Assembly: GCA_016234405.1 (NCBI GenBank)
Contig: JACRCC010000019.1
Span: 1-36,687 of the forward strand
Length of the DNA stretch: 36,687 nt
Direction: 5' to 3'
Source of the DNA: Deltaproteobacteria bacterium
Lineage (GTDB): Bacteria > Desulfobacterota > GWC2-55-46
The notes under the pieces were generated by a model that did not search any database, was not told the DNA's origin, and worked only from the letters and a program-made list of their open reading frames with translations. Positions within the stretch are counted from its first letter, which is position 1, and every line of letters starts with the position of its first letter. Shown piece after piece: positions 14,063-22,321 of this stretch. A program made the translations under genes and the position numbers.

Positions 14063-15493
14063 ATGTTCTTCGGCAACCACGGAATTATGTCAACGGGCGT
14101 AAAAGAAGGAAGTCTCAGTCTTTCGGCGGACGGCGTGATCCAGAGGTTCGGCTACGGGCTCGAGTTCATACTCGGCTATAGCTCCGAAGAGGTCATCGGA
14201 AGGAATTTCAGCGTCTTTTCTCCGGCGGGGCGCGAGGCCGAGCACGCAAGGCTGCTTGAAGACGCGAAGGCCGGGGCAATTACCGGATACAAGACGCGCC
14301 TCATTAGGAACGACTCCGAGATAATTGATATCTTCATGTCCGTATATCCCCTCCGTGACCCCGGCGGCGCCGTCTACTCCTATATCCTCACCATCACGGC
14401 CGACAAGAACGTCGAGATACCGGCGATACTCTCCGAGGAATTTCAGCGCATGTTCAAGTTCATGAACGAGGGCGCGGTCGTAACCGACAGACTCGGGGGC
14501 ATCATTGACGCGAATCAGGCATTTTTGGACGTGTATGGATACGACAAAGACGAGGTCATCGGCAAGAACCCGCGCATACTCAAATCCGTTCATTCCACGA
14601 AAGACCTCTACGCGAGGATGTGGAGGGACATCCTCGACCCGAATAAGGGTTTTTGGAGGGGCGAGATAATAAACAAGGCCAAGGATGGCGCTGAGGTGCC
14701 GGCGCTCCTTACGATAAACGCCGTCAAGGACTCCGAGGGGGAGATACGGAATTTTCTCGGCATAACGCTCAACATGAGCCGCGAAAAGGAACTCGACAGG
14801 CTCAACAAGATGTATATAGACTACATCGTGCACGACATGAGGGGCCCGCTCACGACCATCGTTACGAACTCGGAACTCCTTGAGATGCAAATTACCGATC
14901 CATCTCTTGAAAAGGCGCGGAAAAAGTTAGGCGTGATACTGTCGTGCGCCTTGAAGCTCTCCTCCATGACCTCTGACATATTGGATTACAGCAGGGCGCA
15001 AAGCGGGAGCCTCATCCTGAGAAAAGAGAGGATAAACATCGGGCGCACCCTGAAGGACGCGGCAATGCCCTTTGAAAACTCCGAAAAAAAACTTTTCGTC
15101 AACGGATTTTTGTACGGAGGGAATTACCCTCTTCGCGGAGACAAAGCAGACGACGGCATGGAGATGGTCGCGGACCCGGACAAGCTGCAAAGGATTATAT
15201 TCAACCTCCTCTCCAACGCCTTTAAGAACGCGGCAGACACGGTGAAGGTGAATTACGAATTGGGAAAAACAGGCATGACCTTTACGGTCTCGGACGACGG
15301 CAAAGGCTTATCCGAGAAGGACGCCGCGCACATATTCGAGATATTCTATCAGACCGACGACGGGGTGAGGAGCGGCGGGGCCGGGTTGGGGCTCAACATC
15401 GTCAAGAGTTTCGTCGAGGCGCACGGGGGCAAGATTTGGGTTGACCCCGGCTCCGGCAACGGCGCCACGTTTGGGTTCTCGATACCGGTCTAA
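14063..15493 (+). CDS. PAS-PAS sensor histidine kinase
   Basis: A 476-residue kinase without transmembrane segments, so probably cytoplasmic. Two PAS domains occupy about residues 15-125 and 126-245 (FILGYSSEEVIGRN; FLDVYGYDKDEVIGKNP). The HisKA helix follows, with phospho-accepting His257 in YIVHDMRGPLTT. The ATPase domain has the N-box FNLLSNAFKNA, DDGKG, FEIFYQTD and GGAGLGLNIV. The loop before ADPDKL (around residues 350-365) contains YGGNYPLRG, encoded by a palindrome at 15117-15131. A start at the ATG at 14087 is also possible. No adjacent response regulator is present; the linked HTH-PilZ gene lacks a receiver domain. Confidence 0.9.
   Translation: MFFGNHGIMSTGVKEGSLSLSADGVIQRFGYGLEFILGYSSEEVIGRNFSVFSPAGREAEHARLLEDAKAGAITGYKTRLIRNDSEIIDIFMSVYPLRDPGGAVYSYILTITADKNVEIPAILSEEFQRMFKFMNEGAVVTDRLGGIIDANQAFLDVYGYDKDEVIGKNPRILKSVHSTKDLYARMWRDILDPNKGFWRGEIINKAKDGAEVPALLTINAVKDSEGEIRNFLGITLNMSREKELDRLNKMYIDYIVHDMRGPLTTIVTNSELLEMQITDPSLEKARKKLGVILSCALKLSSMTSDILDYSRAQSGSLILRKERINIGRTLKDAAMPFENSEKKLFVNGFLYGGNYPLRGDKADDGMEMVADPDKLQRIIFNLLSNAFKNAADTVKVNYELGKTGMTFTVSDDGKGLSEKDAAHIFEIFYQTDDGVRSGGAGLGLNIVKSFVEAHGGKIWVDPGSGNGATFGFSIPV
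15117..15131. repeat. In-frame GAGGG-AATTA-CCCTC palindrome in the kinase gene
   Basis: A perfect 5-bp-arm palindrome with AATTA centre. Its flanks (GGAGGG ... CCCTCTTCG) read in reverse match the element in the lon-like gene at 22186-22200 (CGAAGAGGG ... CCCTCC). The two are therefore the same element in opposite orientation. Confidence 0.6.
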
Positions 15494-15495
15494 CG

Positions 15496-15527
15496 GCCGT
15501 GAGACGTGAAGCGACTCACGGCTTTTT
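15496..15527 (+). terminator. Intrinsic terminator after the kinase gene
   Basis: GCCGTGAG (15496-15503), an 11-base loop, CTCACGGC (15515-15522), then TTTTT (15523-15527). It begins two bases after the kinase stop and ends two bases before the -35 box of the next promoter. Confidence 0.85.
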
Positions 15528-15529
15528 AT

Positions 15530-15558
15530 TTGACAACCGTTATTCATTTCTGTATATT
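15530..15558 (+). promoter_or_regulatory. Near-consensus sigma70 promoter of the ModE-type gene
   Basis: TTGACA (15530-15535), a 17-base spacer and TATATT (15553-15558). Transcription should begin near 15564-15566, which is where the GTG start codon lies (15565). The mRNA would have almost no leader. Confidence 0.8.
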
Positions 15559-15564
15559 ACGCTT

Positions 15565-15969
15565 GTGAGACTTACTGCTAAGAAGAAGCTTGAGGGTAAA
15601 AGGCGCGCCCCTTTGCCGCGCCGGGCCTACCGCGTCCGCGGGCATATATGGATAGAAGGCGCAGATGGGACGTTTTTGGGGCTTGGCAGGATAATCCTCC
15701 TTGAGCGCATAAGGTCTCTCGGCTCCATAAGGCGCGCCGCGGCCTCGATACGGATGTCATACAGGAGGGCATGGGAGCTCGTTGAGTCCATGAACGGACA
15801 ATCCGCCTCTCCGCTTGTCGTAGCCGCAACCGGCGGGCGCGGCGGCGGCGGGGCGAGCCTTACGGAGGCGGGAGATGAGGCCGTCACAATATTCAGGCGC
15901 ATGGATTTGGAATTTATGAGGTTCGCCGAGCGGGAGGGGGGCAGGCTCAGGGCGTTCAGTAAGGGTTAA
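15565..15969 (+). CDS. modE: ModE-type winged-helix transcriptional regulator
   Basis: A 134-residue protein matching the DNA-binding half of ModE: GHIWIEGADGTFLGLGRIILLERIRSLGSIRRAAASIRMSYRRAWELVESMN, a LysR-like winged helix, followed by GGRGGGGASLTEAG. The molybdate-binding (TOBE) half is missing, so any molybdate response must be indirect. The gene directly precedes modABC and probably regulates it. The GTG at 15565 is preferred because it coincides with the predicted transcription start; a TTG at 15613, close to the domain start, is the alternative, but no ribosome site is well placed for either. Confidence 0.82.
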   Translation: MRLTAKKKLEGKRRAPLPRRAYRVRGHIWIEGADGTFLGLGRIILLERIRSLGSIRRAAASIRMSYRRAWELVESMNGQSASPLVVAATGGRGGGGASLTEAGDEAVTIFRRMDLEFMRFAEREGGRLRAFSKG

Positions 15970-15988
15970 ATCCGATGCGCCTTTCGCG

Positions 15989-16060
15989 GGAGCAGGTTTG
16001 CAAACTGCTCCATAAACTTCGTATTTACCTCACACGAACTATTGGGTTCAACTTGAACCC
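15989..16060. promoter_or_regulatory. Two palindromes upstream of modA, possible operator
   Basis: GGAGCAG (15989-15995) pairs with CTGCTCC (16005-16011) around a TTTGCAAA-containing centre. A second palindrome, GGGTTCA-ACT-TGAACCC, spans 16044-16060. Both lie in the 146-base gap between the ModE-type gene and modA. They could be regulator binding sites or RNA hairpins. They do not match the E. coli ModE box, and I could not fit a molybdenum cofactor riboswitch. Confidence 0.4.
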
Positions 16061-16115
16061 GCAGCGGTTGCCGCGAAGCATTGCAACGGGGGTTGAGGGG
16101 ATTAAGGGGGCGGTT

Positions 16116-16934
16116 ATGCGTAAGGCATTGAAACGATTGGCCGGGTTTTTTACGGCAACCCTTTTTTTAGCCGCCGCAGTTGCTGCTATTCCAGCGTCTC
16201 CATCGTGGGCGCACGAGGGTCTTACGATTGCCGCCGCGTCGGACTTGAGCGGGGCGCTGCGTGAAATCGCCTTTGCCTTTGAGGCTGAAACTGGCGTAAA
16301 GGCCGTATTGTCCTTTGGGTCAACGGGCATGCTCGCAAGGCAAATTAAAGAAGGCGCGCCCTTCGACGTCTTCCTCTCGGCTGACGAGGGTTATGTGGGC
16401 GACCTCAACAAGGGCGGGTTCGTGATGGCCGAGTCAATCCGCGTTTACGCTTATGGCAGGCTCGCCATTGTAACGAGCAACGCATCCGTCATGGAAATCA
16501 AAGACTTCAACCTAATGGGGCTCGCGCAGCCGGGCATTAAAAAGATAGCCATTGCAAACCCCGGGCACGCGCCCTACGGCAGGGCAACGGTCGAGGCCAT
16601 GAAAAAGGCGGGGGTGTGGGACGGCGTTAAAGACAAGCTCGTATACGGCGAAAACGTCAGACACGCCCTCCAGTTCGTTGAGACAGGCGACGCGCAGGCT
16701 GGGATAGTCGCGGTCTCCATAGCAAACATTGAGGGCGTTAAGGTCTATCCGGTTGACGAGGGCATGCACAAGCCGATAGTCCAGACAGGGGCGGTCTTGA
16801 GAGGCTCGAAAAACGTCGCCATCGCCGGGAGATTTTTGGACTATCTCGCATCAAGCAAGGGCAGGGAGGTTCTGTTGAAATACGGTTTTAGATTGCCCCC
16901 TCCCGCCCCTTCCACGAAGACAAAAAAGGATTGA
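16116..16934 (+). CDS. modA: Molybdate ABC transporter periplasmic binding protein ModA
   Basis: A 272-residue exported solute-binding protein for molybdate (possibly tungstate). The ATG at 16116 follows AAGGGGG at 16104-16110. A signal peptide spans residues 1-32, with basic MRKALKR then a hydrophobic core ending SWA. The mature protein starts EGLTIAAASDLSGALREIAFAFE, the ModA motif, with FGSTGMLARQI, GAPFDVFLSAD and AIANPGHAPYGRA following. The ligand residues expected from the family (Ser in AASDL, Ser in GSTGM) are present. modB follows after 47 bases. Confidence 0.92.
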   Translation: MRKALKRLAGFFTATLFLAAAVAAIPASPSWAHEGLTIAAASDLSGALREIAFAFEAETGVKAVLSFGSTGMLARQIKEGAPFDVFLSADEGYVGDLNKGGFVMAESIRVYAYGRLAIVTSNASVMEIKDFNLMGLAQPGIKKIAIANPGHAPYGRATVEAMKKAGVWDGVKDKLVYGENVRHALQFVETGDAQAGIVAVSIANIEGVKVYPVDEGMHKPIVQTGAVLRGSKNVAIAGRFLDYLASSKGREVLLKYGFRLPPPAPSTKTKKD

Positions 16935-16981
16935 CGGCGGGCAATGCACCCTCCTTTTCTAAAGGGTGGTGTGGGGAGATT

Positions 16982-17638
16982 ATGGATTTTTTTCCTTTGT
17001 ACCTCACAATCAAGGTCTCCTTCACTGCCACCGTCATCACGGCAGCCGCCGGGCTTGTCCTGTCGTGGCTGCTTGCGAAGAAGGATTTTTTCGGTAAAAC
17101 CCTTCTCGACGCGGTCATCATGCAGCCGCTTGTCATGCCGCCGACCGTGCTCGGATATTATCTGCTTTCGGCCTTAGGCAGGGGAAGCGCGCTCGGCGGT
17201 TTTCTCTCGGATACTCTCGGCATTGACATTGTCTTTACGTGGAAGGGGGCGGTTATAGCCTCGGTCGTCTCGTCGCTGCCGCTGTTCGTAAAGCCCGCAA
17301 AGGCGGCATTCGAAGGCGTAAGCGTTGAGCTTGAGGACAGCGCGCGGCTTCTCGGCAAGTCGGAGTTCGCCGTTGTGCGCTCCATTACGCTGCCTTTGGC
17401 AAAACGCGGGATTGCCGCGGGCGCGGTCATGGCATTCGCGCGCGCAACCGGGGAATTTGGCGCAACGCTCATGGTGGCGGGCAACATCCCCGGGGTTACG
17501 CAGACGCTCCCAATAGCCATCTACGACGCCGCCCAATCCGGGGACGGTTTCACCGCTAATATCCTCGTCGGGATCATCACCGTATTTTCCCTGACCGTGC
17601 TTTATGTTGCCGGCAGATTTCTTAAAGGCAGGGATTAA
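16982..17638 (+). CDS. modB: Molybdate ABC transporter permease ModB
   Basis: A 218-residue inner-membrane permease with about five helices. The coupling motif is GVSVELEDSARLLGKSEFAVVRSITLPL, the EAA loop that contacts ModC, and RATGEFGATLMVAGNIPG is a strong ModB signature. The ATG at 16982 is preceded by GGGGAG at 16973-16978. The gap after modA holds a degraded G/C palindrome (GGCGGGCAATGCACCCTCC) and a small hairpin (16947-16968). An in-frame start at 16931 would span this repeat and is less likely. Confidence 0.93.
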   Translation: MDFFPLYLTIKVSFTATVITAAAGLVLSWLLAKKDFFGKTLLDAVIMQPLVMPPTVLGYYLLSALGRGSALGGFLSDTLGIDIVFTWKGAVIASVVSSLPLFVKPAKAAFEGVSVELEDSARLLGKSEFAVVRSITLPLAKRGIAAGAVMAFARATGEFGATLMVAGNIPGVTQTLPIAIYDAAQSGDGFTANILVGIITVFSLTVLYVAGRFLKGRD

Positions 17639-17639
17639 A

Positions 17640-18752
17640 GTGAGCATCAGGTTCGACCTCAAAAAGTCAATCGCAGGATTTGACATTGACGCGTCTCTCT
17701 CCCTCGAGGAAGAGCTTATGGTGCTCTTTGGCCCTTCGGGGGCGGGCAAAACCCTCCTCCTCAAACTTATAGCCGGGATAATAAAACCCGATAAAGGGAC
17801 GGTTGCAATCCGGGGAGATAAGGTCTTTGATTCCGGCGAAAGGATTGACGTGCCCATGAGAGGGAGGAGGGTGGGTTTCGTATTTCAGGACTACGCGCTC
17901 TTTCCGCACATGACCATCGGGGAGAATATCGCTTATGGGATACCGGAAAAAAAGGACGCCCTTGCCGCGGAGGCGGTAAGGGGACTCGTTGACCTCATGA
18001 GGCTTACGGGGCTTGAGCAGAGATACCCGCGCGAGATATCAGGCGGACAAAGGCAGAGGGCCGCGCTTGCGCGCACCCTTGCGGCAAAGCCGGGCATTTT
18101 ACTTCTTGACGAGCCTTTCTCTGCCCTCGATTATCAGGTGAGGGAAAAGCTGAGGGCGGATTTACTGAGGATACATGAGGTCTACCCTGTGACCACGCTC
18201 CTCGTTACGCACGACCTTGAAGAGGCCTTTATGCTTGGCGCCCGGATCGCGGTCATAAACCACGGCCGCATCGAGCAGGTGGGGCCGCGCGAGGAGGTCT
18301 TCTACAGGCCTGTTACGCGAAACGTCGCAAGGTTCATCGGATTCAAAAACATCTTTGACGGCGTTGTCGCGGGCATTGACGCCAACGGGTTAATCATCCA
18401 TAATTCAGATATGGGGGCAGTAAGGGCCGATGCGCCGTCCGGGGGGGGCGTTGCCGTCGGCGGCCGCGTTACGTTCTGCATTAGGCCCGAAGACATAGTC
18501 GTGGTAAGGCCCGACAAGACGGCGGTCTTATCATCGCCATCTAACGTCTTTGACGCATACGTCGAGTCAATCACAGGCAAGGGGTCCACGCAGATGCTAT
18601 TCCTCAAGGTGGGTTATTCCCACGTTGCCGGAGAGAGGGGCGCGTCCATTAAGGCGGAATTGCCGAACTTCGTCGTGAGAAAATTAGGACTTTGCGCAGG
18701 CATGAAGATAAGGGTTCTCCTGAAAAAGGAAAGCATCCGCGTAATAGCGTGA
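17640..18752 (+). CDS. modC: Molybdate ABC transporter ATP-binding protein ModC
   Basis: A 370-residue ATPase driving molybdate import. Walker A is GPSGAGKT (residues 31-38), the Q-loop VFQDYALFPH, the signature ISGGQRQR, Walker B ILLLDEPFSALD and the switch THDLEEA. The C-terminal 80 or so residues (from about 285; CIRPEDIVVVR, then STQMLFLKVG) form the TOBE-like regulatory domain. The GTG at 17640 overlaps the modB stop region (TAAAGTG, no gap beyond two bases) and follows CAGGG. With modA and modB it makes a complete importer. Confidence 0.92.
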   Translation: MSIRFDLKKSIAGFDIDASLSLEEELMVLFGPSGAGKTLLLKLIAGIIKPDKGTVAIRGDKVFDSGERIDVPMRGRRVGFVFQDYALFPHMTIGENIAYGIPEKKDALAAEAVRGLVDLMRLTGLEQRYPREISGGQRQRAALARTLAAKPGILLLDEPFSALDYQVREKLRADLLRIHEVYPVTTLLVTHDLEEAFMLGARIAVINHGRIEQVGPREEVFYRPVTRNVARFIGFKNIFDGVVAGIDANGLIIHNSDMGAVRADAPSGGGVAVGGRVTFCIRPEDIVVVRPDKTAVLSSPSNVFDAYVESITGKGSTQMLFLKVGYSHVAGERGASIKAELPNFVVRKLGLCAGMKIRVLLKKESIRVIA

Positions 18753-18762
18753 GGCCGAATCA

Positions 18763-19710
18763 ATGCGCCTTGCGGATAAAAAGCTGAACATGCCGCACGA
18801 GCACACACATATTGATACCGTTGCCGACGGAAAGGCGAAGGACAGGCTCCGGCTCTCGATAGTCCTCACCGCCGCGGTTTTAGTAGCGGAGGTCGTCGGC
18901 GGTTACTATACGGGAAGCCTCGCGCTCTTGAGCGACGCGGGGCACGTCTTTATGGACGTCTTCGCGCTTTCTTTGTCCCTCTTTGCCATCCATATCTCCG
19001 CGCTCCCGCCCACCGAGACGCGCACCTACGGTCTTCACAGGGTGGAGGTTTTTGTTTCATGGGTCAACAGCTTCGTCCTCATAGTTATAACCGGTTTTAT
19101 TTTTTACGAGGCCTACCAAAGGTTTTTTCATCCCGTGCCAATCGCGGGATGGGGGATGATGGGCGTTGCAATGGTCGGCCTTATTGCCAACCTCATCGTG
19201 GCATGGTGGCTTAAAAGCCCCGCAAAGACCGACCTCAACGTCAAGAGCGCATATTTCCACGTCATCGGAGACGCCGCGGCCTCGGTCGGCGTGATAGCCG
19301 TTGCCGTGATAATCGAGACGACGGGGTGGTATGCGGCCGACCCTCTCATAAGCGCGGCCATCGGTCTAACCATCCTCGCCGGGGCGATAAGGATAATGGC
19401 CGATGCCTCGCATATCCTCCTCGAGGGCGTGCCAAAGGAGATAGAGCTGAATACGGTGGTCTCGGAGATGAGGGCCTCTAAAGGCGTCCTGAGCGTACAC
19501 AGCCTCCACGTTTGGTCAATCTGCCATAATGTCTACGCCCTGAGCGCGCACCTTGACATAGAGCCAACCGAGAGGTGGAGGACGGGCGAGATATTCGCCG
19601 AAGTCAATGAAAGACTTGCCCAAAGGCACCACATCTTTTATACTACTCTACAGGCTGAATGCTCGCGGTGCGACACCAACGACATCTTCGGAAGGATAGC
19701 GCACAAGTAG
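18763..19710 (+). CDS. Cation diffusion facilitator family metal exporter
   Basis: A 315-residue CDF (CzcD/ZitB-like) transporter that exports Zn2+ or a similar divalent metal in exchange for protons. It has six predicted helices, with the metal-site motifs SDAGHVFMD (helix 2) and HVIGDAAASVG (helix 5). The C-terminal cytoplasmic domain has SLHVWSICHNVYALSAHLDI. The N-terminus has MPHEHTHID, a short His-rich segment. An ATG at 18790 would begin right at this segment. It starts 10 bases after modC but need not be part of the molybdate unit. Specificity (Zn, Cd, Co) cannot be fixed from sequence; cobalt export would fit the setting. Confidence 0.88.
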   Translation: MRLADKKLNMPHEHTHIDTVADGKAKDRLRLSIVLTAAVLVAEVVGGYYTGSLALLSDAGHVFMDVFALSLSLFAIHISALPPTETRTYGLHRVEVFVSWVNSFVLIVITGFIFYEAYQRFFHPVPIAGWGMMGVAMVGLIANLIVAWWLKSPAKTDLNVKSAYFHVIGDAAASVGVIAVAVIIETTGWYAADPLISAAIGLTILAGAIRIMADASHILLEGVPKEIELNTVVSEMRASKGVLSVHSLHVWSICHNVYALSAHLDIEPTERWRTGEIFAEVNERLAQRHHIFYTTLQAECSRCDTNDIFGRIAHK

Positions 19711-19760
19711 CTCAGACCTCGTAGGTCTGAGATTGTCAGGGCTTCAGCCAAAATCCCTAA
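19711..19760. repeat. Dispersed hairpin repeat, copy 1
   Basis: CTCAGACCT (19711-19719), CGT, AGGTCTGAG (19723-19731), then ATTGTCAGGGCTTCAGCC. The hairpin plus the ATTGTCAGGGCT string recur at 25966-26001, with a matched base-pair change in the stem (A-T here, G-C there). It starts on the base after the exporter stop. Confidence 0.75.
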
Positions 19761-19772
19761 TGGAGTTTGCCC

Positions 19773-22253
19773 ATGTCAAACATGCCTCACGTTCCAAAGA
19801 CAAAACCCCTTAAACCCGCCGAGCTTTCATGGAAGTGCGACGCGGCCCAATTCACATTCAATTCCACCGAGGAACTTCCTGTCCTGCAGGAGATAATCGG
19901 ACAAGACCGGGCGCTCGACTCCATCCAGTTCGGGCTTGGCATCGGAAACCACAATTACAATATATTCGTCCTCGGAGAAGGGGGCACCGGAAAAGAGACG
20001 ACCATAAAGGGGATCGTCGAGGAGAAGGCTAAAAAAGAGCCTGTCCCGGACGATTGGTGTTACGTCTACAACTTCGCCAACCCCGATTGCCCGGCGGCCA
20101 TGAATCTGCCCCCGGGCAAGGGTTTAGATCTGACCTCCGAGATGGCAGAGCTTGTCGGGTCGCTCCGCCGCGACATCCCCAAGGTCTTCGAGAGCAAGGA
20201 CTACGAAAAACACAGGGACGAGATACTCGAAGGCCAGCAGGAGAGGACGCGGGCGATATTTTTAAGGCTCGAGCAGAAGGCCGTGGAAAAAGGGCTTCTC
20301 CTCAAAAAATCCGTGAGCGGCCTCTCGGTCGTGCCGGCCAAAGACGGCAAGGCCATGCCGGTGGACGAGTTCGAATCCCTTCCTAAGGCGAAAAAGGCCG
20401 CATTGGAAGATGCAATAAGAATACTTCAGGACAAACTTTCGGACGCCATAAGGGACGCCAGAGTCATGGAGAAGGAGACTAAGGACAGGATTACGGCCCT
20501 CGACAGGGAGGTCGTCCAGTACGTCGTGAACCCGCTCATAAACGAGCTTCTCGAAAACTTCAAGGGCTTCATGGCGGTCATCGAATATTTAAATCGCGTC
20601 AAGGAAGACATCCTCGAAAACATTGACGACTTCAGGCCCAAAGAGGAGATGCAGCTTGCCCTTGGGCCGATAAGACTCCCGAGGCAGGAGCCGTCCTTCG
20701 AGCGCTACAGGGTGAACCTCCTCGTAAGCAACAAGGAGACGGTCGGCGCGCCGGTCATCTTCGAGACCAACCCGACCTATTACAACCTCTTCGGGAGGAC
20801 CGAGTACAAGGTGCAGTTCGGCGTGGCTACGACCGACTTTACGATGATAAAGGCCGGGGCCGTGCACAAGGCCAACGGCGGGTATCTCATCGTCAACGCC
20901 TTGGATATCCTCCGTAATATCTTCGTCTATGATTCTCTCAAACGGATGATAAAAAATAGGGAGATAAGGATAGAAGACGTTTGGGAGCAGTATAGACCCG
21001 TCTCTTCCTCTCCGCTCAAACCCGCCCCCATACCGGGCAGGATAAAGCTCGTGATACTCGGAGAGCCGTTTATCTATTATCTCCTTTACAACCTCGACTC
21101 CGAGTACAGGAAACTTTTCAAGGTCAAATCGGATTTTGACAACGTCATGCCGAGGGACGCCGGTAACATCTTCAAATACGCCTGCTTCATCGCCGCGCGC
21201 TGCAAGGAAGAGGGACTCCTTCCTTTTGACAGGAGCGGCGCGGCAAGGGTGGCGGAGCTTGGGAGCCGGCTCGCGGGCGACAGGGAAAAGCTCACCGCGC
21301 GGTTCAACGAGATAAAAAACCTCATCGTCGAGGCGTCCTATTGGGCAGGGCAGGACAACGCAAAGACCGTGGCCGCAGGCCACGTGGACAAGGCGCAAAG
21401 CGAGAAGATTTACAGGCACTCCAAGATAGAGGACAAGTTGAGAGATTACATAACCGAAGATACCATCATGGTGGACACCGTTGGGCGCGTGGCCGGGCAG
21501 ATAAACGGGATCGCCGTGCTCGACCCCGGGGACTACGCCTTCGGCAAACCGTCGCGCATAACCGCAAGGACTTATATGGGAGAGGCCGGCGTGGTAAACA
21601 TCGAGCGCGAGGTAAAGTTGTCCGGCAAGATCCACAACAAGGCGCTTATGATACTCACGTCCTTCATGGGCGAGAGGTTCGCAAGGAAGTTCCCGCTTGC
21701 CTTCTCCGCGACCGTCTGTTTCGAGCAGCTCTACGACGAGATAGAAGGCGACAGCGCGACCTGCGCCGAGGTCTACGCGCTCATCTCAAGCCTCTCGGAC
21801 ATGCCGATAGATCAGGGCATCGCAGTAACGGGGTCAATGAACCAGTTCGGCGCGGTGCAGCCCATCGGCGGGGTGAACGAAAAGATAGAGGGCTTTTTCG
21901 ACGTGTGCGTTGCAAAGGGGCTGACAGGGACTCAGGGCGTCATAATACCCAAGCGCAACGCGAGGAATTTGATGCTCAAAAAAGAGGTCGTAGAGGCCGC
22001 CGCGCAGGGCAAGTTCCGCATCTGGGCCATAGAACACGTGGACGAGGGGCTTGAAATATTGACGGGCGCGGTCGTCGGGGAAAGGGGAGAGGACGGCAAT
22101 TTCCCGGAGGGCAGCGTCAATTACCTTGCCGAGAAAAGGCTCTTGGGCCTTGCAAAGACCCTCAAGGAGTTCGGCCGTCCTCGAAGAGGGGATAACCCTC
22201 CATCCGGCAAGAAGACGAAAAACGTCGAGGTCAAAAAGGAAAAGGAGGGTTAA
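19773..22253 (+). CDS. LonB-like ATP-dependent protease
   Basis: An 826-residue AAA+ protease of the LonB-like branch (ATPase domain divided by a long helical insertion, no bacterial LonA N-domain). The Walker A-type motif is GEGGTGKETT (residues 68-77), with Glu after the Lys. A coiled-coil insertion spans about 130-300. The Lon protease domain has the catalytic Ser661 in EGDSATCAE and Lys704 in GGVNEKIEG, 43 residues apart as in classical Lon. The ATG at 19773 follows GGAG at 19762-19765. The C-terminal tail is hydrophilic and encodes a G/C palindrome (22186-22200). Its job is probably degradation of damaged or regulatory proteins. Confidence 0.9.
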   Translation: MSNMPHVPKTKPLKPAELSWKCDAAQFTFNSTEELPVLQEIIGQDRALDSIQFGLGIGNHNYNIFVLGEGGTGKETTIKGIVEEKAKKEPVPDDWCYVYNFANPDCPAAMNLPPGKGLDLTSEMAELVGSLRRDIPKVFESKDYEKHRDEILEGQQERTRAIFLRLEQKAVEKGLLLKKSVSGLSVVPAKDGKAMPVDEFESLPKAKKAALEDAIRILQDKLSDAIRDARVMEKETKDRITALDREVVQYVVNPLINELLENFKGFMAVIEYLNRVKEDILENIDDFRPKEEMQLALGPIRLPRQEPSFERYRVNLLVSNKETVGAPVIFETNPTYYNLFGRTEYKVQFGVATTDFTMIKAGAVHKANGGYLIVNALDILRNIFVYDSLKRMIKNREIRIEDVWEQYRPVSSSPLKPAPIPGRIKLVILGEPFIYYLLYNLDSEYRKLFKVKSDFDNVMPRDAGNIFKYACFIAARCKEEGLLPFDRSGAARVAELGSRLAGDREKLTARFNEIKNLIVEASYWAGQDNAKTVAAGHVDKAQSEKIYRHSKIEDKLRDYITEDTIMVDTVGRVAGQINGIAVLDPGDYAFGKPSRITARTYMGEAGVVNIEREVKLSGKIHNKALMILTSFMGERFARKFPLAFSATVCFEQLYDEIEGDSATCAEVYALISSLSDMPIDQGIAVTGSMNQFGAVQPIGGVNEKIEGFFDVCVAKGLTGTQGVIIPKRNARNLMLKKEVVEAAAQGKFRIWAIEHVDEGLEILTGAVVGERGEDGNFPEGSVNYLAEKRLLGLAKTLKEFGRPRRGDNPPSGKKTKNVEVKKEKEG
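22186..22200. repeat. In-frame GAGGG-GATAA-CCCTC palindrome in the lon-like gene
   Basis: Five-base arms around GATAA, in the non-conserved tail (RGDNPPSG). The flanks CGAAGAGGG and CCCTCC match, in reverse, those of the element in the kinase gene at 15117-15131. Confidence 0.6.
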
Positions 22254-22270
22254 GTCCTCTTCTAAGTAAT

Positions 22271-22321
22271 ATGAGTGATCTTTTTGAGCCAACGCAAATA
22301 GGGAGGGTGGTTTTTGCCTAA
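22271..22321 (+). pseudogene. Short open frame resembling the N-terminus of an old-yellow-enzyme gene
   Basis: Sixteen codons (MSDLFEPTQIGRVVFA) ending in TAATG, overlapping the methylase start by one base. LFEPTQIG is how many NADH:flavin oxidoreductases (old yellow enzyme family) begin, after which LKNRI would be expected; here the match stops. It may be the stump of a gene interrupted by the restriction-modification insertion. Alternatively it is a leader peptide for the methylase, or chance. Confidence 0.35.

Noticed and set aside
15970-16115. Molybdenum cofactor riboswitch before modA
   Set aside because: Only two simple palindromes are visible; the multi-stem arrangement of that riboswitch could not be traced.
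20589-21635. Long open frame on the minus strand (348 codons) inside the lon-like gene
   Set aside because: It is a by-product of the GC-rich codon pattern of the protease gene, which has clear motifs on the + strand across the whole stretch. Similar minus-strand frames in deoB (12335-13132) and the kinase gene (14090-14890) were rejected for the same reason.
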